A stretch of DNA of 64,000 nt from Rallus limicola (taxonomy: Eukaryota > Chordata > Aves > Gruiformes > Rallidae). This document shows positions 1-11,900 of this stretch, piece after piece. The position numbers and the translations under genes were made by a program. Below the pieces are notes generated by a model. The model ran no database searches and had not been told where the DNA came from. It saw only the letters and a list, made by a program, of their open reading frames with translations. Every line of letters starts with the position of its first letter. The stretch's first letter is position 1. The stretch is taken from assembly GCA_022605955.1 (NCBI GenBank), contig JAKCOZ010000007.1:33086991-33150990 (forward strand). Direction: 5' to 3'.

Positions 1-2649
1 TCAAATCATGGGGAAAGGCTCACTGATGAGTGAGTGACAACTCAGAGCAGGAAAAAAAGAAATAAATCACTGCAGCATATGCACTCCAGGAGTGGGGCCC
101 TGTTGTGGAGATGGGGAAGAGCAGATAGTCCACAAACTGGACTAACCAGGTCCTGATGCAGGAGAGAGGCAGTGGAAGACAGGAGCTGTGCTGTAAAAGC
201 AGTAGGCACAGACGGAGATGCCAGGAGGCAGCAATATCTGGGGGAGGAGGATTTGGCTGTGCATATCTCACACTTGGCACATGAGTCATGACAGGCCTTG
301 AAGGGGAGCTGAGTGCTGCCTCTGTATGACATATCTGAGGACAGCGCTTGGCTCTAGTGAAAACCTTCCGGGGTGTGGTTCAAACACTCTTCTCCAGTAA
401 AAATGCAAAAGCAGTCAAAAACTCTTCATCCGGGTGCTCTGCAGTTCATTCTGCCCCTGGAAAGCCCAAAGTAGCCTCAAGGGATAGTGAAAACTGAAGG
501 AAAACATTGCAGCTTTTTAAAAAATACCAGCTGCAGTTTGGAGTGGCAGCTAAAATCTTACTACTGCACACACCCGGCAGTGTAAGGTGCCTGCGTGCTC
601 TTTTTATAAAGCAGCTATAAAATCATAGAAGAATGAACAAACAGAGGAAGCATGTTAGGCTCCAGGACTGCAAGCTCTAACACGTTCGCAGCCCAGCGAG
701 GCAGCTTGCTGAACAAGGGATATTCGAAGTTTCAGTCTTCTCAGTACCCTCCTTGCAGTTGTTTTGAAGGAAAAACTTACTGTAATTTTTAAGCTGTGAG
801 ATGTTTGCTGTTTGTGGAGGCTCCTTTTCTCTCTTGTCTGAGAGAGTGGTCTTTCCAGTGTGGTCTTATAAAGCAACAAGCTTGGCATTAAGTGGACCCT
901 TGCTCTTCTGTGTCTCTACCCCACTCATACTGAGTTTGTTGCATTAAAAATAGCTCTCCAAGTAAGGGACAGCAGAGAACATTTTATATCTGTGCCCTCA
1001 AATTTCCTTGCCATCAACATTTCTAAACTTTTGCCTAAAAGAGCCTGCTAAAGTCTCCTATCTTTGGTACTGAGTTCTTAGGGGGTGTGGGACTGGAAAC
1101 CAGAGCTAAGAATTGCCACAAGCCTGTCCTGTAATAGCAGCTAAGTTAACAAACATTAAAAGAAAGAGTCCAGGAGGTAAGAAAAAAAGTCTGGGTGTTT
1201 CTCTATGACTCTTACTGTCAACCAGCAACTACTGACTTGAACTATTACACTTCAACCCGAGCATATTAGAGAGACTGATTATATTGATGTTGTCACTCAA
1301 CTTCTTTAATCCCTCTGTCACATTCACCAACGCCAAAACTCAGCATCCTACAGGAACCGGTCTTACAAGAATGAGGTGGTCGTTAGGTCATACTGGGCAC
1401 AGTTCAGATTTCTGAATGAGGCTCTTGACTCACTAAGTGGGAATCAACTAATTTCCAAAGCATTTAAATTTTGATTATGACCCCTTGGTCCTTATCTCTT
1501 GAAAGAAAAGTGCATTTTGATTTGTACAAAGACAGATTTTAGGTGACTTCCTACATCAAAATTCAGGCATCAAGATGTAGGGGCTTCCAAGTGGATAACA
1601 GCTGAGTGGAGTGGCAACTATAAGCTGTGAGTTGGATCCCTAGGTGGGATGCAGCCTTATGCATCCCTTGGTGGCTGTGAGTCTGGGCTATTTGCCATTC
1701 CTGCGGGCAAATGTTTGATCACCACAGAATGCAGTGGCAAAGGTAATAGCGAGACCTGAGTAGAGATTCCTGTGTCATCTTGGGTTATTTTTGGGTTGTG
1801 TCTATCTCTACGGATTATGATAGTTTGCAAGAGGAAGATTTTCTGATGTTTCCACTGATGTCAGACAAGCAAAGGGAGAAAAGGTGATTTGGAAGGGAAA
1901 CCAGGCAAAAATCCAGCTTCAGCCTTTTTTTTTTCCACTTTTTTTTTTTGTCCTATTTGGAAAAGAAACAAAAAACAAATTACTGGCGTCAAAAATAACT
2001 ACATCCTCTTTGAACCTCAGCACAGCACACTGAGTTAAATTCCCCCAGGTATAATACATTAAAGCACGCACTGATTTGCTTATCAAAACAAAGAGTGAGT
2101 ATGCACATACTAGGGGCGGGGCACCAAGGCAGAGGTGTCTTGCTGTGGGACAGAAACTGTGAGTTTGAGTCTTGCAGCAGACCAAAGGCCACTTCTTGTC
2201 TCCAGCTGTTCCTGGTCTTGCAGGGCAGGAAAGTTCAAACAAACCAGATGCTCGTATGGTTCCCCTGACTCCTCTTGATGTAGAGGAACATTGCTTGCCT
2301 GCACTGTGTAGAGGCTCGAGACTTTTGTCGTGGAGGCTGAGCTCACATGAATAAAATGGCCTTTAATTGCCCAGAGCTGTAGTCACCCTCCTTCCTGAAG
2401 TGTAAGGTCAGCCCTGCCTGTGCCTGCCACATGCTCTTTATTGATGGAGAATTGTTGTACAGTCACATATCTCCTCTTTTTTTCACTTTGCTTCTGCTCC
2501 TGAGCCTGGCCCTGGCAAAACGCAGAGCAAGCACAGAAATGTGAGCATTCATCTGGGGAGCAATCACTGGGAGTTCAAAGCAGAGCAACTTGTGTTCCCC
2601 AGTCTCTGTTGGATTTCTGTGTGCGTGACACTTGCAACATAGGCCATTC
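1..2649. other. Unique noncoding sequence, no gene seen
   Basis: No exon, RNA gene or recognisable transposon is visible on either strand. Open frames are short, overlap each other on both strands and match no family I know. Small features are a poly-T tract near 1924-1950 and an 8-bp-stem hairpin at 1646-1667 (GGGATGCA, loop GCCTTA, TGCATCCC), which is within chance expectation for a window of this size. Confidence 0.6.
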
Positions 2650-2895
2650 ACAGAATCACAGAATCACAAGGTTGGAAAAGACCTTTAAGACCATTGAGTC
2701 CAACCGTACCTGTCCTCTACTAAACCATATCTTTAAGTACCTCATCTACATGTCTTTTAAAGACATCCAGGGATGGTGACTCAACCCCCTCCCTGGGCAG
2801 CCTGTTCCACATCCCGACAAATTTTTTTGTGAAGAATTTTTTCCTAACATCTAATCTGAACCTGCCCTGACGCAGGTTAAGGCCATTCAATTCAC
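2650..2895 (-). mobile_element. CR1 LINE 3' fragment, 5'-truncated
   Basis: The left edge carries the reverse complement of the CR1 3' terminus (CAGAATCACAGAATCACAAGG), followed by the 3' UTR and the end of ORF2. On the minus strand, frame 2983-2720 contains FRLDVRKKFFT and WNRLPREGVESPSLDVFKR, which is the conserved C-terminal tail of the CR1 reverse-transcriptase polyprotein. Only about 245 bp remain, the usual outcome of 5'-truncated target-primed reverse transcription. The match fades near 2895. The element is too short to be active. Identification is firm; the subfamily is not assigned. Confidence 0.93.
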
Positions 2896-4580
2896 TGTGA
2901 GATGAGACTGCTCCAGTTTGTCCTTTTTCATGAAACTTTACAGGATGAAATGCTGGTCCTTCATGCAGTGATTCCTTGTGCACAGGCCATTGCTACTTGC
3001 TATATACTATGGATCTCTCTCATCTTTTGTTCTGATCACAGATAATCCAAGGACTTGGTGTTATAACAATCTCCACTTTCCATTTCACCACTGACCCAGT
3101 TTGGTAATTACAACACCACTGAGTCTCTCTTGGGTTTGGCAATGGATGTCATGTGCTTGAGTGATGAGTAGCCCCAGCTGTTGTGTTTCACTTTATTTAT
3201 TTAACGTGAACTCATGTGAATTCAATAACATCTAATCTACCGAGCACTGAATGAATCATGCAGAACAGTTTGTAAAAATCCTGGATATAGCTTCAGCGTA
3301 CGCAAGCTATTTTCCTGGAAGAAGTTGCATAGAATTTCATTAGCTGCATGAATCTGGTAGGAAGCTCTTCCTGTATGATGTATTGTGTCTCTGGGATTTT
3401 TAATGTGTTGTGAAAGTCTGCTGATCCAATGCTTGTCCTTTAATTTGACATTATAAAAAAAGAGAAAGTTATTTTTATCCTGAATGGTTTTATTTGGAAA
3501 ATATTATAGCCAACTTATTATTCTTGTATAGGATCTTCAGATGATTTTATGTTGCTAAACACTTCTGTGAATATGCTTTTACATCAGAGTTTATATATTC
3601 AGCCTTTGCTGGATGAGCTACAGATGCCCTGAGAGGATACTTTAGAGAAGAGAGGTGGCTCATGGAAAAATATCTCATCCGTCACAACATGAGTTTTCCT
3701 TAATAGAGACCAAAGAGAACTCAGAGTGAGAAAACTAACCACGGTAATTCAAAGCTTTTTATGGGTCAGGACAGGACGTGATGTATTGGAAAGTGGTTTA
3801 TTTCCTACACCATGCTGTAGATGCTCAGCAGTGACGACTCATGGTAAAAGTAATTTTGTTTGTTTGTTTATTTTTCCTGATGGTTCAGGACTGTTCTTCC
3901 TTGTAATTGTTTCTGTAACTCTTTTTTTTTTTTAGTCATGCCTCACAGAGATACCCTTCATTCTTTAAAATATGGGAAGGGGAATGAAAGTCTCAGATGT
4001 CTGCTTGTTAAGCTTTTGCTTGGAACGCATCCCTTGATTCCAGTACTTCCTAAAGGTTAGAGCCCAAGTAGCCAAGACCATTTTTCCATCTCCATCAAAG
4101 TTGCCTTTCAAATAGGAGCATTGACCTTTCCCTGTGCTCCCTCTTTGGGACCTGCAACAAGTCCAAGCTACTGGTTAGCAAAGCAGGATTTGAAGAACCA
4201 GTATAGGGTGACAACGTTTGGGTTGGGTCATGGTGTGGGTCATCTTTTCTGGATTGCTTCATATATTTGAACTAAAGAAACCCAGTCTGAAATAGTAGCC
4301 AGGACCATGATGTTATTTTTGGGAAGCACTGTGCTGGAAATAATTTCTCCCACTGACAGCTATTTTAAAAGCCATTCTTCCGACTTTTACCAAGAAGCTC
4401 ACTAGGAACCAGACAGCAGTGACAGACTGCACATATTTCAACTAATATTGTCCCAGAGAAGCAGCTGCAAAATGGCTGTAGATTTCACAGTCCAGGTACT
4501 CTCATGTTTTCATGATTTTGAGGGACTGGTAGTCCTGTAATGAACATTGAGGCCATAGGCTGGTTTCATCTTGGGCAACA

Positions 4581-4628
4581 CAACATGGTACATGCTTCAA
4601 CATCCAACATGGTACATGCTTCAACATC
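4581..4628. repeat. Exact 24-bp tandem duplication (2 copies)
   Basis: A 24-bp unit beginning CAACATGGTACATGC occupies 4581-4604 and is repeated without mismatch at 4605-4628. The lack of divergence suggests a recent slippage or duplication event, and copy number may vary between individuals. No coding frame depends on it. Confidence 0.95.
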
Positions 4629-6002
4629 TGGTTAGGCAGATTTTTCCATTAAAAAAAAGAAAAGTAATTTTTAGAAGTGGCAGGGAAAGAATCAATTCTT
4701 ACCTAAGTAACAAGGGGTGTTTTCTTAATAACAAAACTTTTTCAATAGCCAAGAAACACAGGCAGAATGGTCAGGGACAAAGCTTGTCTGCAAGGTACCA
4801 GACTGGAAAGTTGGCACATTAGTGCTAGCTACTATCTCAGCTTTCAGTTTCTGTCATAAATGTTTAATTTAGTTTTTTCTTCGATTACATTCTTGCATGG
4901 ATAGTCAAGGAAAAAAATGTCAGACTTGCAACATATTTTGACATGGCAATTTCCATGGGATAAAAATCTTGCAGGAGGCCTCTTTGGAGCAAGTGACTTC
5001 ATTAACTAGCTAACCTGATGTGCTTCTAAAGAATTAATGATTTCATGAACCTGTTTTTCTGTGGGTGGATTTGGATATGCTGTTGGGACGTCCAATGTAA
5101 TTTTTTTCTTCTAAATACCCTAGGCTTGAAAGCAGAACCATAAAATTTAAAAATTGTGTTTCAGAATACAGATACTATGACCTTAAATTTTAGAATAATG
5201 TGTCCATGTTGATGTGGCACAGAGCAAGTAAGTGACTGCTCAGGAATGGGAAGTTGCTAACACAGTAAGATACAGAACACCAGCCATGCTTTAAGGTGAA
5301 CACCTCTCTCAGTACTGATTCCTCTAGAATACGTAGAGGCTGTCATGAATTTTGAACATACAATACCTCTTCCAAAAGACATCTCCAAACCTTTCTCTTC
5401 AAGGGAAGATTTGAGACTATAATGATATCTAATTTCTGAGTGCACATCTGTCACTTATGTTGCTTAACCAGGTTTTGCTCTGGCACAGGTAAGGTGGTGA
5501 TGGTGTGATGCTGAAAGCAGCCTCTTCTCCAGCACTGGATGGCTCATCCTATTTGATGCTTTTCTGCCCAGTCAAACACAACTGACATACTGACACATCA
5601 CAGAAACACCTGGAGAAGCAATGACTTTACATTATGCCTCCAGCTTTTCTTTTGCTGTGGATCACAGAACTCTCTTCCTATGTTCTGGTTTCTCTAAAGC
5701 AAGCAGCCCATCTAAACTTTGCTAATATTTACCTGCTGTGCAATATGGAAAGACTAAAGTGCTGTCAGTTCTACTCAGGTGGTCCCCAACCATACCCACT
5801 TCATTGTATGGAAACAAAATCAACTTTGCTCTAAAAACCAATGTCATTTGGAGTGATAAGAGGCCTTGGGGGACAATAGAAATTAACCAGAAATGGGAGG
5901 ACTTGGAAAATACATATCCATCCTTCAGCTAAACTCATATCATGACTATTTTTGGTGAGTCTGATGTCTTCTTTATTACATCTTTAATCTCAGATAATCA
6001 AG

Positions 6003-6075
6003 GAGATTTCATACTTTGATACTTTTAGTACTTTATGATGCATTTGAGATTTTATACTTTCATACTTTTAGTTTC
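6003..6075. repeat. Degenerate 43-bp tandem repeat, about 1.7 copies
   Basis: The unit starts GAGATTTCATACTTTGATAC at 6003 and recurs from 6046 as GAGATTTTATACTTTCATAC. Both copies then continue into TTTTAGT before diverging. It is AT-rich and older than the 24-bp duplication at 4581 because mismatches have accumulated. Confidence 0.75.
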
Positions 6076-7121
6076 ATTATCTCTAGACTCTTGGATTTAA
6101 TAAAATGAAATATAAATGAAATGCAAGAATTCAGACCCTTCAGATTTCAGCCATGATTCTTCCTGATGTTCTGGGGATACCTTCCACATGTAATAATACT
6201 TCTGCTCAATGCCAGGTGTGCTTTTGTGTTCTACTCAAACTCATTTTCAAAGCACCCAGTGACAAGGATAGTTTGTGAGGACAGCCATGCTCCATGAAGG
6301 CAACTCAGCTACATAAGTCTAATTCAGGGGGCACACAACTGGAAACATTTTGTCTGAATGAGCTGAGATTAGAACTATGTCCTACAGCATGGCAAAAATG
6401 CAAAACCTGAACTTCTCTGAAGAATTCTGTTCATCTCAAATTTTGCACTTAAACAGAAGAAAGGAAGTTCTAATTTAGTATTTTCTCCTAACTGAATTAT
6501 GTGCTCAAGAGAGAAGTCAGAAATCAATGAGGTAATGACCACTGCAAGAAGGAAAAAGCAGACCAGCCTTTGGTCTGAGCTTTTGTGTGGTTTGAGCCAA
6601 TTCACCTCGCTTCACAATTGCAAAGTACATATCGCCAGTTCCCACTGCTCAGCTAATGAATGATAAACTTTAATCTATAAAGCAATATTATTAATCAATA
6701 AAGAAATAAGTCAGTTGTTTTCATGCATTATTTTTCCTCCTTTTCTGAGTCCATTGACAGTGCCAGGGTCTAGTGAGGAAAGACCAGGCATGGAAAAAAG
6801 AGAGATTGAATTAACTTCTCAGCTGCTAGTTTTTTTCTTGGGTAAGGTAGAAGTGCTCAAGTAAGGTAGATAATCTTGCAGTTTCCATGCTCCCTGAGCA
6901 ATATAGTACCTAAATCTCCAATGCAATAACTTTTCATAGCAATGCACTCCAGTTGTACATCATGCAACAGATCAGATTTTGGATTTAGCCTGACTGCTGG
7001 CTCTCCGGTTACACAAGTAAGCAGGTGAATTCCACCAATGTGAAGCAGCAATCTATGGCCAAATTAGGGAGAAAAAGAAGTTCTTCCAGTATGGTGTAGT
7101 TCAGTCAGAAGACATGGGCTA

Positions 7122-7216
7122 GTTGAAGTAATTTCTGGGTGAAGTTTTATGGTGCATGTGAACCAAGAGGTCACAGTCTGTAATGGTCCTTTCTAGCCTT
7201 AAATATCTGTGACTCT
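7122..7216 (+). mobile_element. Ancient CR1-like LINE 3' tail (L3/CR1-L type)
   Basis: The segment reads like a decayed 3' UTR of an old amniote CR1 lineage: a stretch resembling 'cactgggtgaaattctatgg', then an AGAGGTCA block, then TAATGGTCCTTTCTAGCCTT and an ending AAATATCTGTGACTCT. That order and the terminal phrase differ from the younger CR1 copies in this window, which end ATTCTATGATTCTATGA. No coding part remains. The call is from remembered family appearance and has not been aligned. Confidence 0.6.
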
Positions 7217-8337
7217 CTCCTCTACTCAGTCCTTACAGGAACATTTTAATCTCTTACTGTATGTGACAGTCAAAAAATGGGTGGAATTGAACCTTTCTAT
7301 CTCAAGATGTAAATTTATATATATATCATGTATGATTTATGCACAAAAATCACACTCCAGATAAAATAAAGTATAGACATTGATCTTTTTTTTCAAGCAA
7401 TTGCTTATAAATTTAGTAAGCTGTCTGCCTTCTTATACTTTTCAGTCTGTTCTCATTACAGACATGGCATAAGGCTTTGTAGTAAATTTGGAATTTGCTG
7501 AGTGAGAAAATGAAGATTTATACAAAGCTAAATTGAACAAATGGTGAATAATTGATTTAACTGACCTGACAGCTCACACTGTGCTTGTAAATAATACATA
7601 ACTTTGTACTGTACTGATAATTTAGTATTCTGTGCTTCTAGATTCCTTTCGGTAAGTTACTGCAAGGAGCAAATGATCTTTGACCAACCTAAAAAGGCAA
7701 AAAAGCGCTTGTGGAGCATATTATTGTACCCCAGTTGTAGACTGCAATAGCCTGATACCATGCTGATAAAGCACCTTCTTAAAGACTTCCTGTCCTTTCA
7801 TCTTTCATCTCTAAAATATTGTTGAGGAGATAACATTAATGTAACTATTCCATGCCATTCTGCTGGCCACAAGCTCCTGGAGTCAGGTAGTATCTGTGTA
7901 AATTCACCTAGCACTACTGTGGTAAACAGGATCACAGTGACTTGTAGCAGGAAATGCTCACTCCCATTCTGCATTTCCTTTATTTTCAGTATGTATGGCT
8001 GAACTGCTCATCAAATGCACATGCACAAACTATTGTTAAACTGGTTCTTGAGCTACATAAACAGCCCTCAGCTGATGTATATGGCTGATAGCTTCGTTGC
8101 CTTGTAACTACTGTAATAGCTTATATAATAAAGGTGTGAAAGGCAACCACTAGGATTTGGCAACCTTCCATACCCACCTTGCCGGAGTGCAACTGGTTAT
8201 GGAAAAGCACAGAGCAATGGAGTTTTGCTGACTTTGTGTTAAGGATCTGTGCTCTGAACATTGAAATACATCCACTTGGAGAAGACGAATACCATGTCCT
8301 TAAGATGTCAGAGTACATAAATACTTAAGAGAAGGGC
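7217..8337. other. Unique noncoding sequence, no gene seen
   Basis: An AT-rich span with a short (AT)n run near 7316-7327. No exon, RNA gene or transposon was recognised on either strand. Confidence 0.6.
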
Positions 8338-8991
8338 TTGGCAGACAAGAAGCAAAACATGACTCAGCAGTGTGTGCCTGAAGCCCAGAAAGCCAAGCAT
8401 ATCCTGGGCTGCATCAGAAGCAGTGTGACCTGCAGGCTGAGGGAGGTGATTCTGCCCCTCTACTCTACTCTCGTGACACCCCACCAGGAGGACTTCATCC
8501 AGACTTCAAGACAGATGTGGAGCTGTTGGAGCAAGTCCAGAGGAGGACCTCAATAAATGATTGGAGGGCTGGAGCACCTCTCCTCTGCAGACAGGCTGAG
8601 AGAGTTGGGCTTGCTCAATCTAGAGAAGAGAAGGCTCTGGGGGGACCTTATAGCAGCCTTCCAGTACCAGAAAGGGCTACAGGAAAGCTGGAGAGGGACT
8701 GTTTGTCAGGTAGTGCTGTGACAGGAAAAGGGGTAATGGGTTTATACTGGAAGATAGTAGATTGAGATTAGATATAATGAAGAAAGTCTTCACTGTGAGA
8801 GCCGTGAGGCCTTGGCACATGTTGCCCAGAGAAGCTCTGGCTGCCCCCTCCCTGGCAGTGTTCAAGGCCAGGCTGGATGGGGCTTTGGGCAACCTGGTCT
8901 AGTGGAGGGTGTCCCTGCCTATGGCTGGGGAACATGGACCTAGATTGTGTTGAACGTTCCTTCCAACCCAAACCTTTGTTTGATTCTATGA
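8338..8991 (+). mobile_element. CR1 LINE, 3' portion of ORF2 plus 3' terminus
   Basis: A 5'-truncated CR1 in plus orientation. The frame from 8338 reads MTQQCVPEAQKAKHILGC and then REVILPLYSTLV, a conserved block downstream of the CR1 reverse-transcriptase core. Later frames (8517-8765) continue as broken ORF2, showing that frameshifts have accumulated. From about 8770 come the C-terminal coding region and 3' UTR. The element closes with CTTCCAACCC and TGATTCTATGAC at 8981-8991, the CR1 3' end. The reading frame is interrupted several times, so it is a dead copy. Confidence 0.93.
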
Positions 8992-11900
8992 CTGCACTGC
9001 AATTCCCAGTGAAATTTTAACCCAAAATGCTGCACTTCTTTAACTGTAGCACTGTATGTTTTTTATGTCTTGAGGTTTCTGTGAAGTTTGAGTTACAAAG
9101 CTGCAGAAAATTTCTGGGCTTGATTCCAGCTGCTTTCTCCGAAAGCAGAAGCCACCATTCTCCTCTCTGTCAGATGGTGTTTACGCGATGATCTACCTAC
9201 TGCCTCTAATGCTCATTCTGCCTCCTGACTTCTCAAATTTGTCCAATCCTAGCATGTGGAAGTACCAAAGCAAACTTCACATCTGGCATATGTCTTGGTA
9301 GGGAGCCTGGCAATGAGTGCAACAGAGAAGCAAGGCTTTGAGGCCTGGGTCTCATGAACTTGGAGACATGGTCTGGCTGATAGAGCCCAGTGATACAGCA
9401 TCATTCCTACCTGCCCCTGGGGAAATTGCAATCTGATAGATGAATTGTAGAGCAGAAAGGAGGCCGTACTATGATGTCATATAATCGTGTGAACTATAGC
9501 CCAAAGAGCAGGTGGAGAGAGTTCATTGTACAAGCCTCACTTTCAGTGTTCAGGATTCAGCCCTTGGTCCCTTTCTTTTGTTTGTTTGGTTGTTTTTTGT
9601 TATTTCTGACTTGTCAGTTTTTTTCTTCCTCATAGCTGATGTTTTCCTTTAAACACCCCAAGAGGTGGAGAAGAAAAGGCGTACAGAGCTAGTCAGTATC
9701 TAGATTCAGTGGCATCGATGTGATTCTGGTAAAAGATGGAACAGTCAAAATTAGAATGACCAGGCTTATGATAAGCCAGAGCACAAGAGTTGTGATTAAA
9801 TGGGGCTAAAACCCAACAGACTAGACTGGTAGAGCAGTGGATGAGGAGGACAAGAAGGAGATGAACTTGCAGAAGGAAGAACGGTAGAGGTCTGTGTTCC
9901 CTGTGTGTACTTTACGGACACCCAGCTGCAGAGCTCTGCAAACCCTGTGCTGAACCACACATTTCCCCACTGGCAACAGGTTCTCAAGCCAAAGTCCATC
10001 AGAAATTAGTATCTCTTTTGTCTTCTTTTTTATTATAGTCTGGGTCAAGTAGATTGGGCAATAGATGTGACAGGGCCAACTGACTTTGCAATGATGAATT
10101 TTTCATGCTGATTTCTCAGCAAAGATTAGCAAAATATTCTGGGTTTGTTGCAATAACCTTTTATTTTATGCACATACCTGACATTCTCCAGTACTCTGCC
10201 TCGTATAAAGATTCCTGCTTTTCTCACTGTAAAATGATATTGGCTTGTTGTCCCATACCCTTCCCTGGATCTGAATTCATGTCTAATTTTTAGGGTCTCA
10301 GCTGCAAAGGCAGTTCTTAACATGGTAGGTGCCTTCCTCCACAGTAGCATGAGCAGCAGTAGCTGCTGACAGACTTCAGTGTTAGTTGCATGGGTCTAAT
10401 GCAGAGTTAGGTCAGTGGGGGTAAATATCCAGGGTTGTTTCTCTAGGGTAGGTTTTGCTTTTATTTGTAGGTGTTTATGTTTCCTGATTCTCTGTTTAGA
10501 GGCAAGAGAGAATGAACAAAGTATAGATCCTCGGGACTGTGACCCCAGAAAAAATACTGCTTCCCCTTTATATAGAGAGTTTGCAGTAGCCCAATATTCT
10601 CTTCCTTCCCCGACACAAAGGATGGTGTGTGCTGTTTTAACAAAACAGATGTTTTATCTAAAAGCTTTTGAACCTTACAAATTAATCCCAAATGCATCAT
10701 CTACCTCAACCGACAAAGGAGCTAAAACATTAGGAGAGTCCTGAAGAGGGGAATGCACCACTTCAATACCGTTGAGAGGATGACAGGGAAAAGGATCTGA
10801 TGCTATTTTAAGACCACAGAGGAGAGGAGACAGCCTGCAGTGGTTTTCTGGCCAGCCTGGGAAAAGAAAACAAGGATTTAAAAGGACTAGAAAAGTCTTT
10901 TTGCACTTCTAAAAATTCTTCCATCAAACATCTAACAGATCCACTACCTTTTTTTCTCCGTGTACAGGCAAACCACAGGCAGCAATCAAAAAACTTGGCA
11001 ATGGCACCACATACAGTGGAGTTGACAGTGATCACACCAAAAGCCTATTTCCAGACTAAAAAAATATATTCCCTCCTCTTCTTGTGGGGAGGGAAGTGCT
11101 TGACCTGGAGATGCAGCCAAAATCCCCATTCAGGTTCTTCTGTCCTTCATATATCCCATATGAGAGAGACATTTGTCTCTTATTTCAGTCTGGTTGTATT
11201 GAAATGACTTACCTACTCCAGGCTGGGACATAGCCATGTCTTCATTTTCTACCACACAGAAGGTATGGGTTAAGGTGATGATGTGGACAAGTCTGCCTCC
11301 TCCAAGACAGTATACAGCCCCCCAAAATACAGATGCTTTTGTCCATACTTCTTCATTAAATCACATCTCTCTCTTTCAGGCTCTTGGTCATCTTCTCACT
11401 CAAACAGACTTTTCATCCAGTCTCTTTGGGGCCAACTGCCTTCAACATGTTCACTAATTCAAGGGCAGGGACATGTTCGTCTTTCTCCCTGCTTGTATGG
11501 GAAACCTCCTTGTCCCATTCTTATTCCAGGGTCACTTCTGCTTTGGGAGTTTTCTTTGTGTTGGGCAGGAGTGAAGTACTCTATTATTCATGGTGAAAGA
11601 CCCCATGAGTAATTTAGGGACCATTTTGTTTCACTGCACCTAAAATGCTTTCTTTCCTCACAAGGTTTCCCTGGATTTCCAAACATTTCTAATTAATTAC
11701 GGGCTTCTTCATGGGGGGAGTGTGGGAAGTGTGTTATTGTGTCTTGACAGGGTAAGATTACTCTCAGAACTCCATGTTTCACTTGTAAAGAGATGGTTTA
11801 TTAATTACTATAATTTAATATTTATAAAACATTCTAGAGGTGTCTGGTGATTTGGCAACATAAATAAGGCAGTTCCTGGTCTTAAGTGTTTACAGTATGC

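Larger units (their letters stand above)
2896..7121. other. Unique noncoding sequence, no gene seen
   Basis: The span is AT-rich with scattered short chance ORFs on both strands and no recognised domain, RNA gene or transposon. It contains a poly-T run near 3919-3935, an exact 24-bp tandem duplication at 4581-4628 and a degenerate 43-bp tandem repeat at 6003-6075, which are listed separately. Confidence 0.6.

Noticed and set aside
1646..1667. 8-bp-stem hairpin
   Set aside because: A perfect 8-bp stem with a short loop is expected by chance in 64 kb.
11283..11612. 109-codon plus-strand open frame as an exon
   Set aside because: Other plus-strand frames overlap it, no domain is recognised and splice sites are not convincing.
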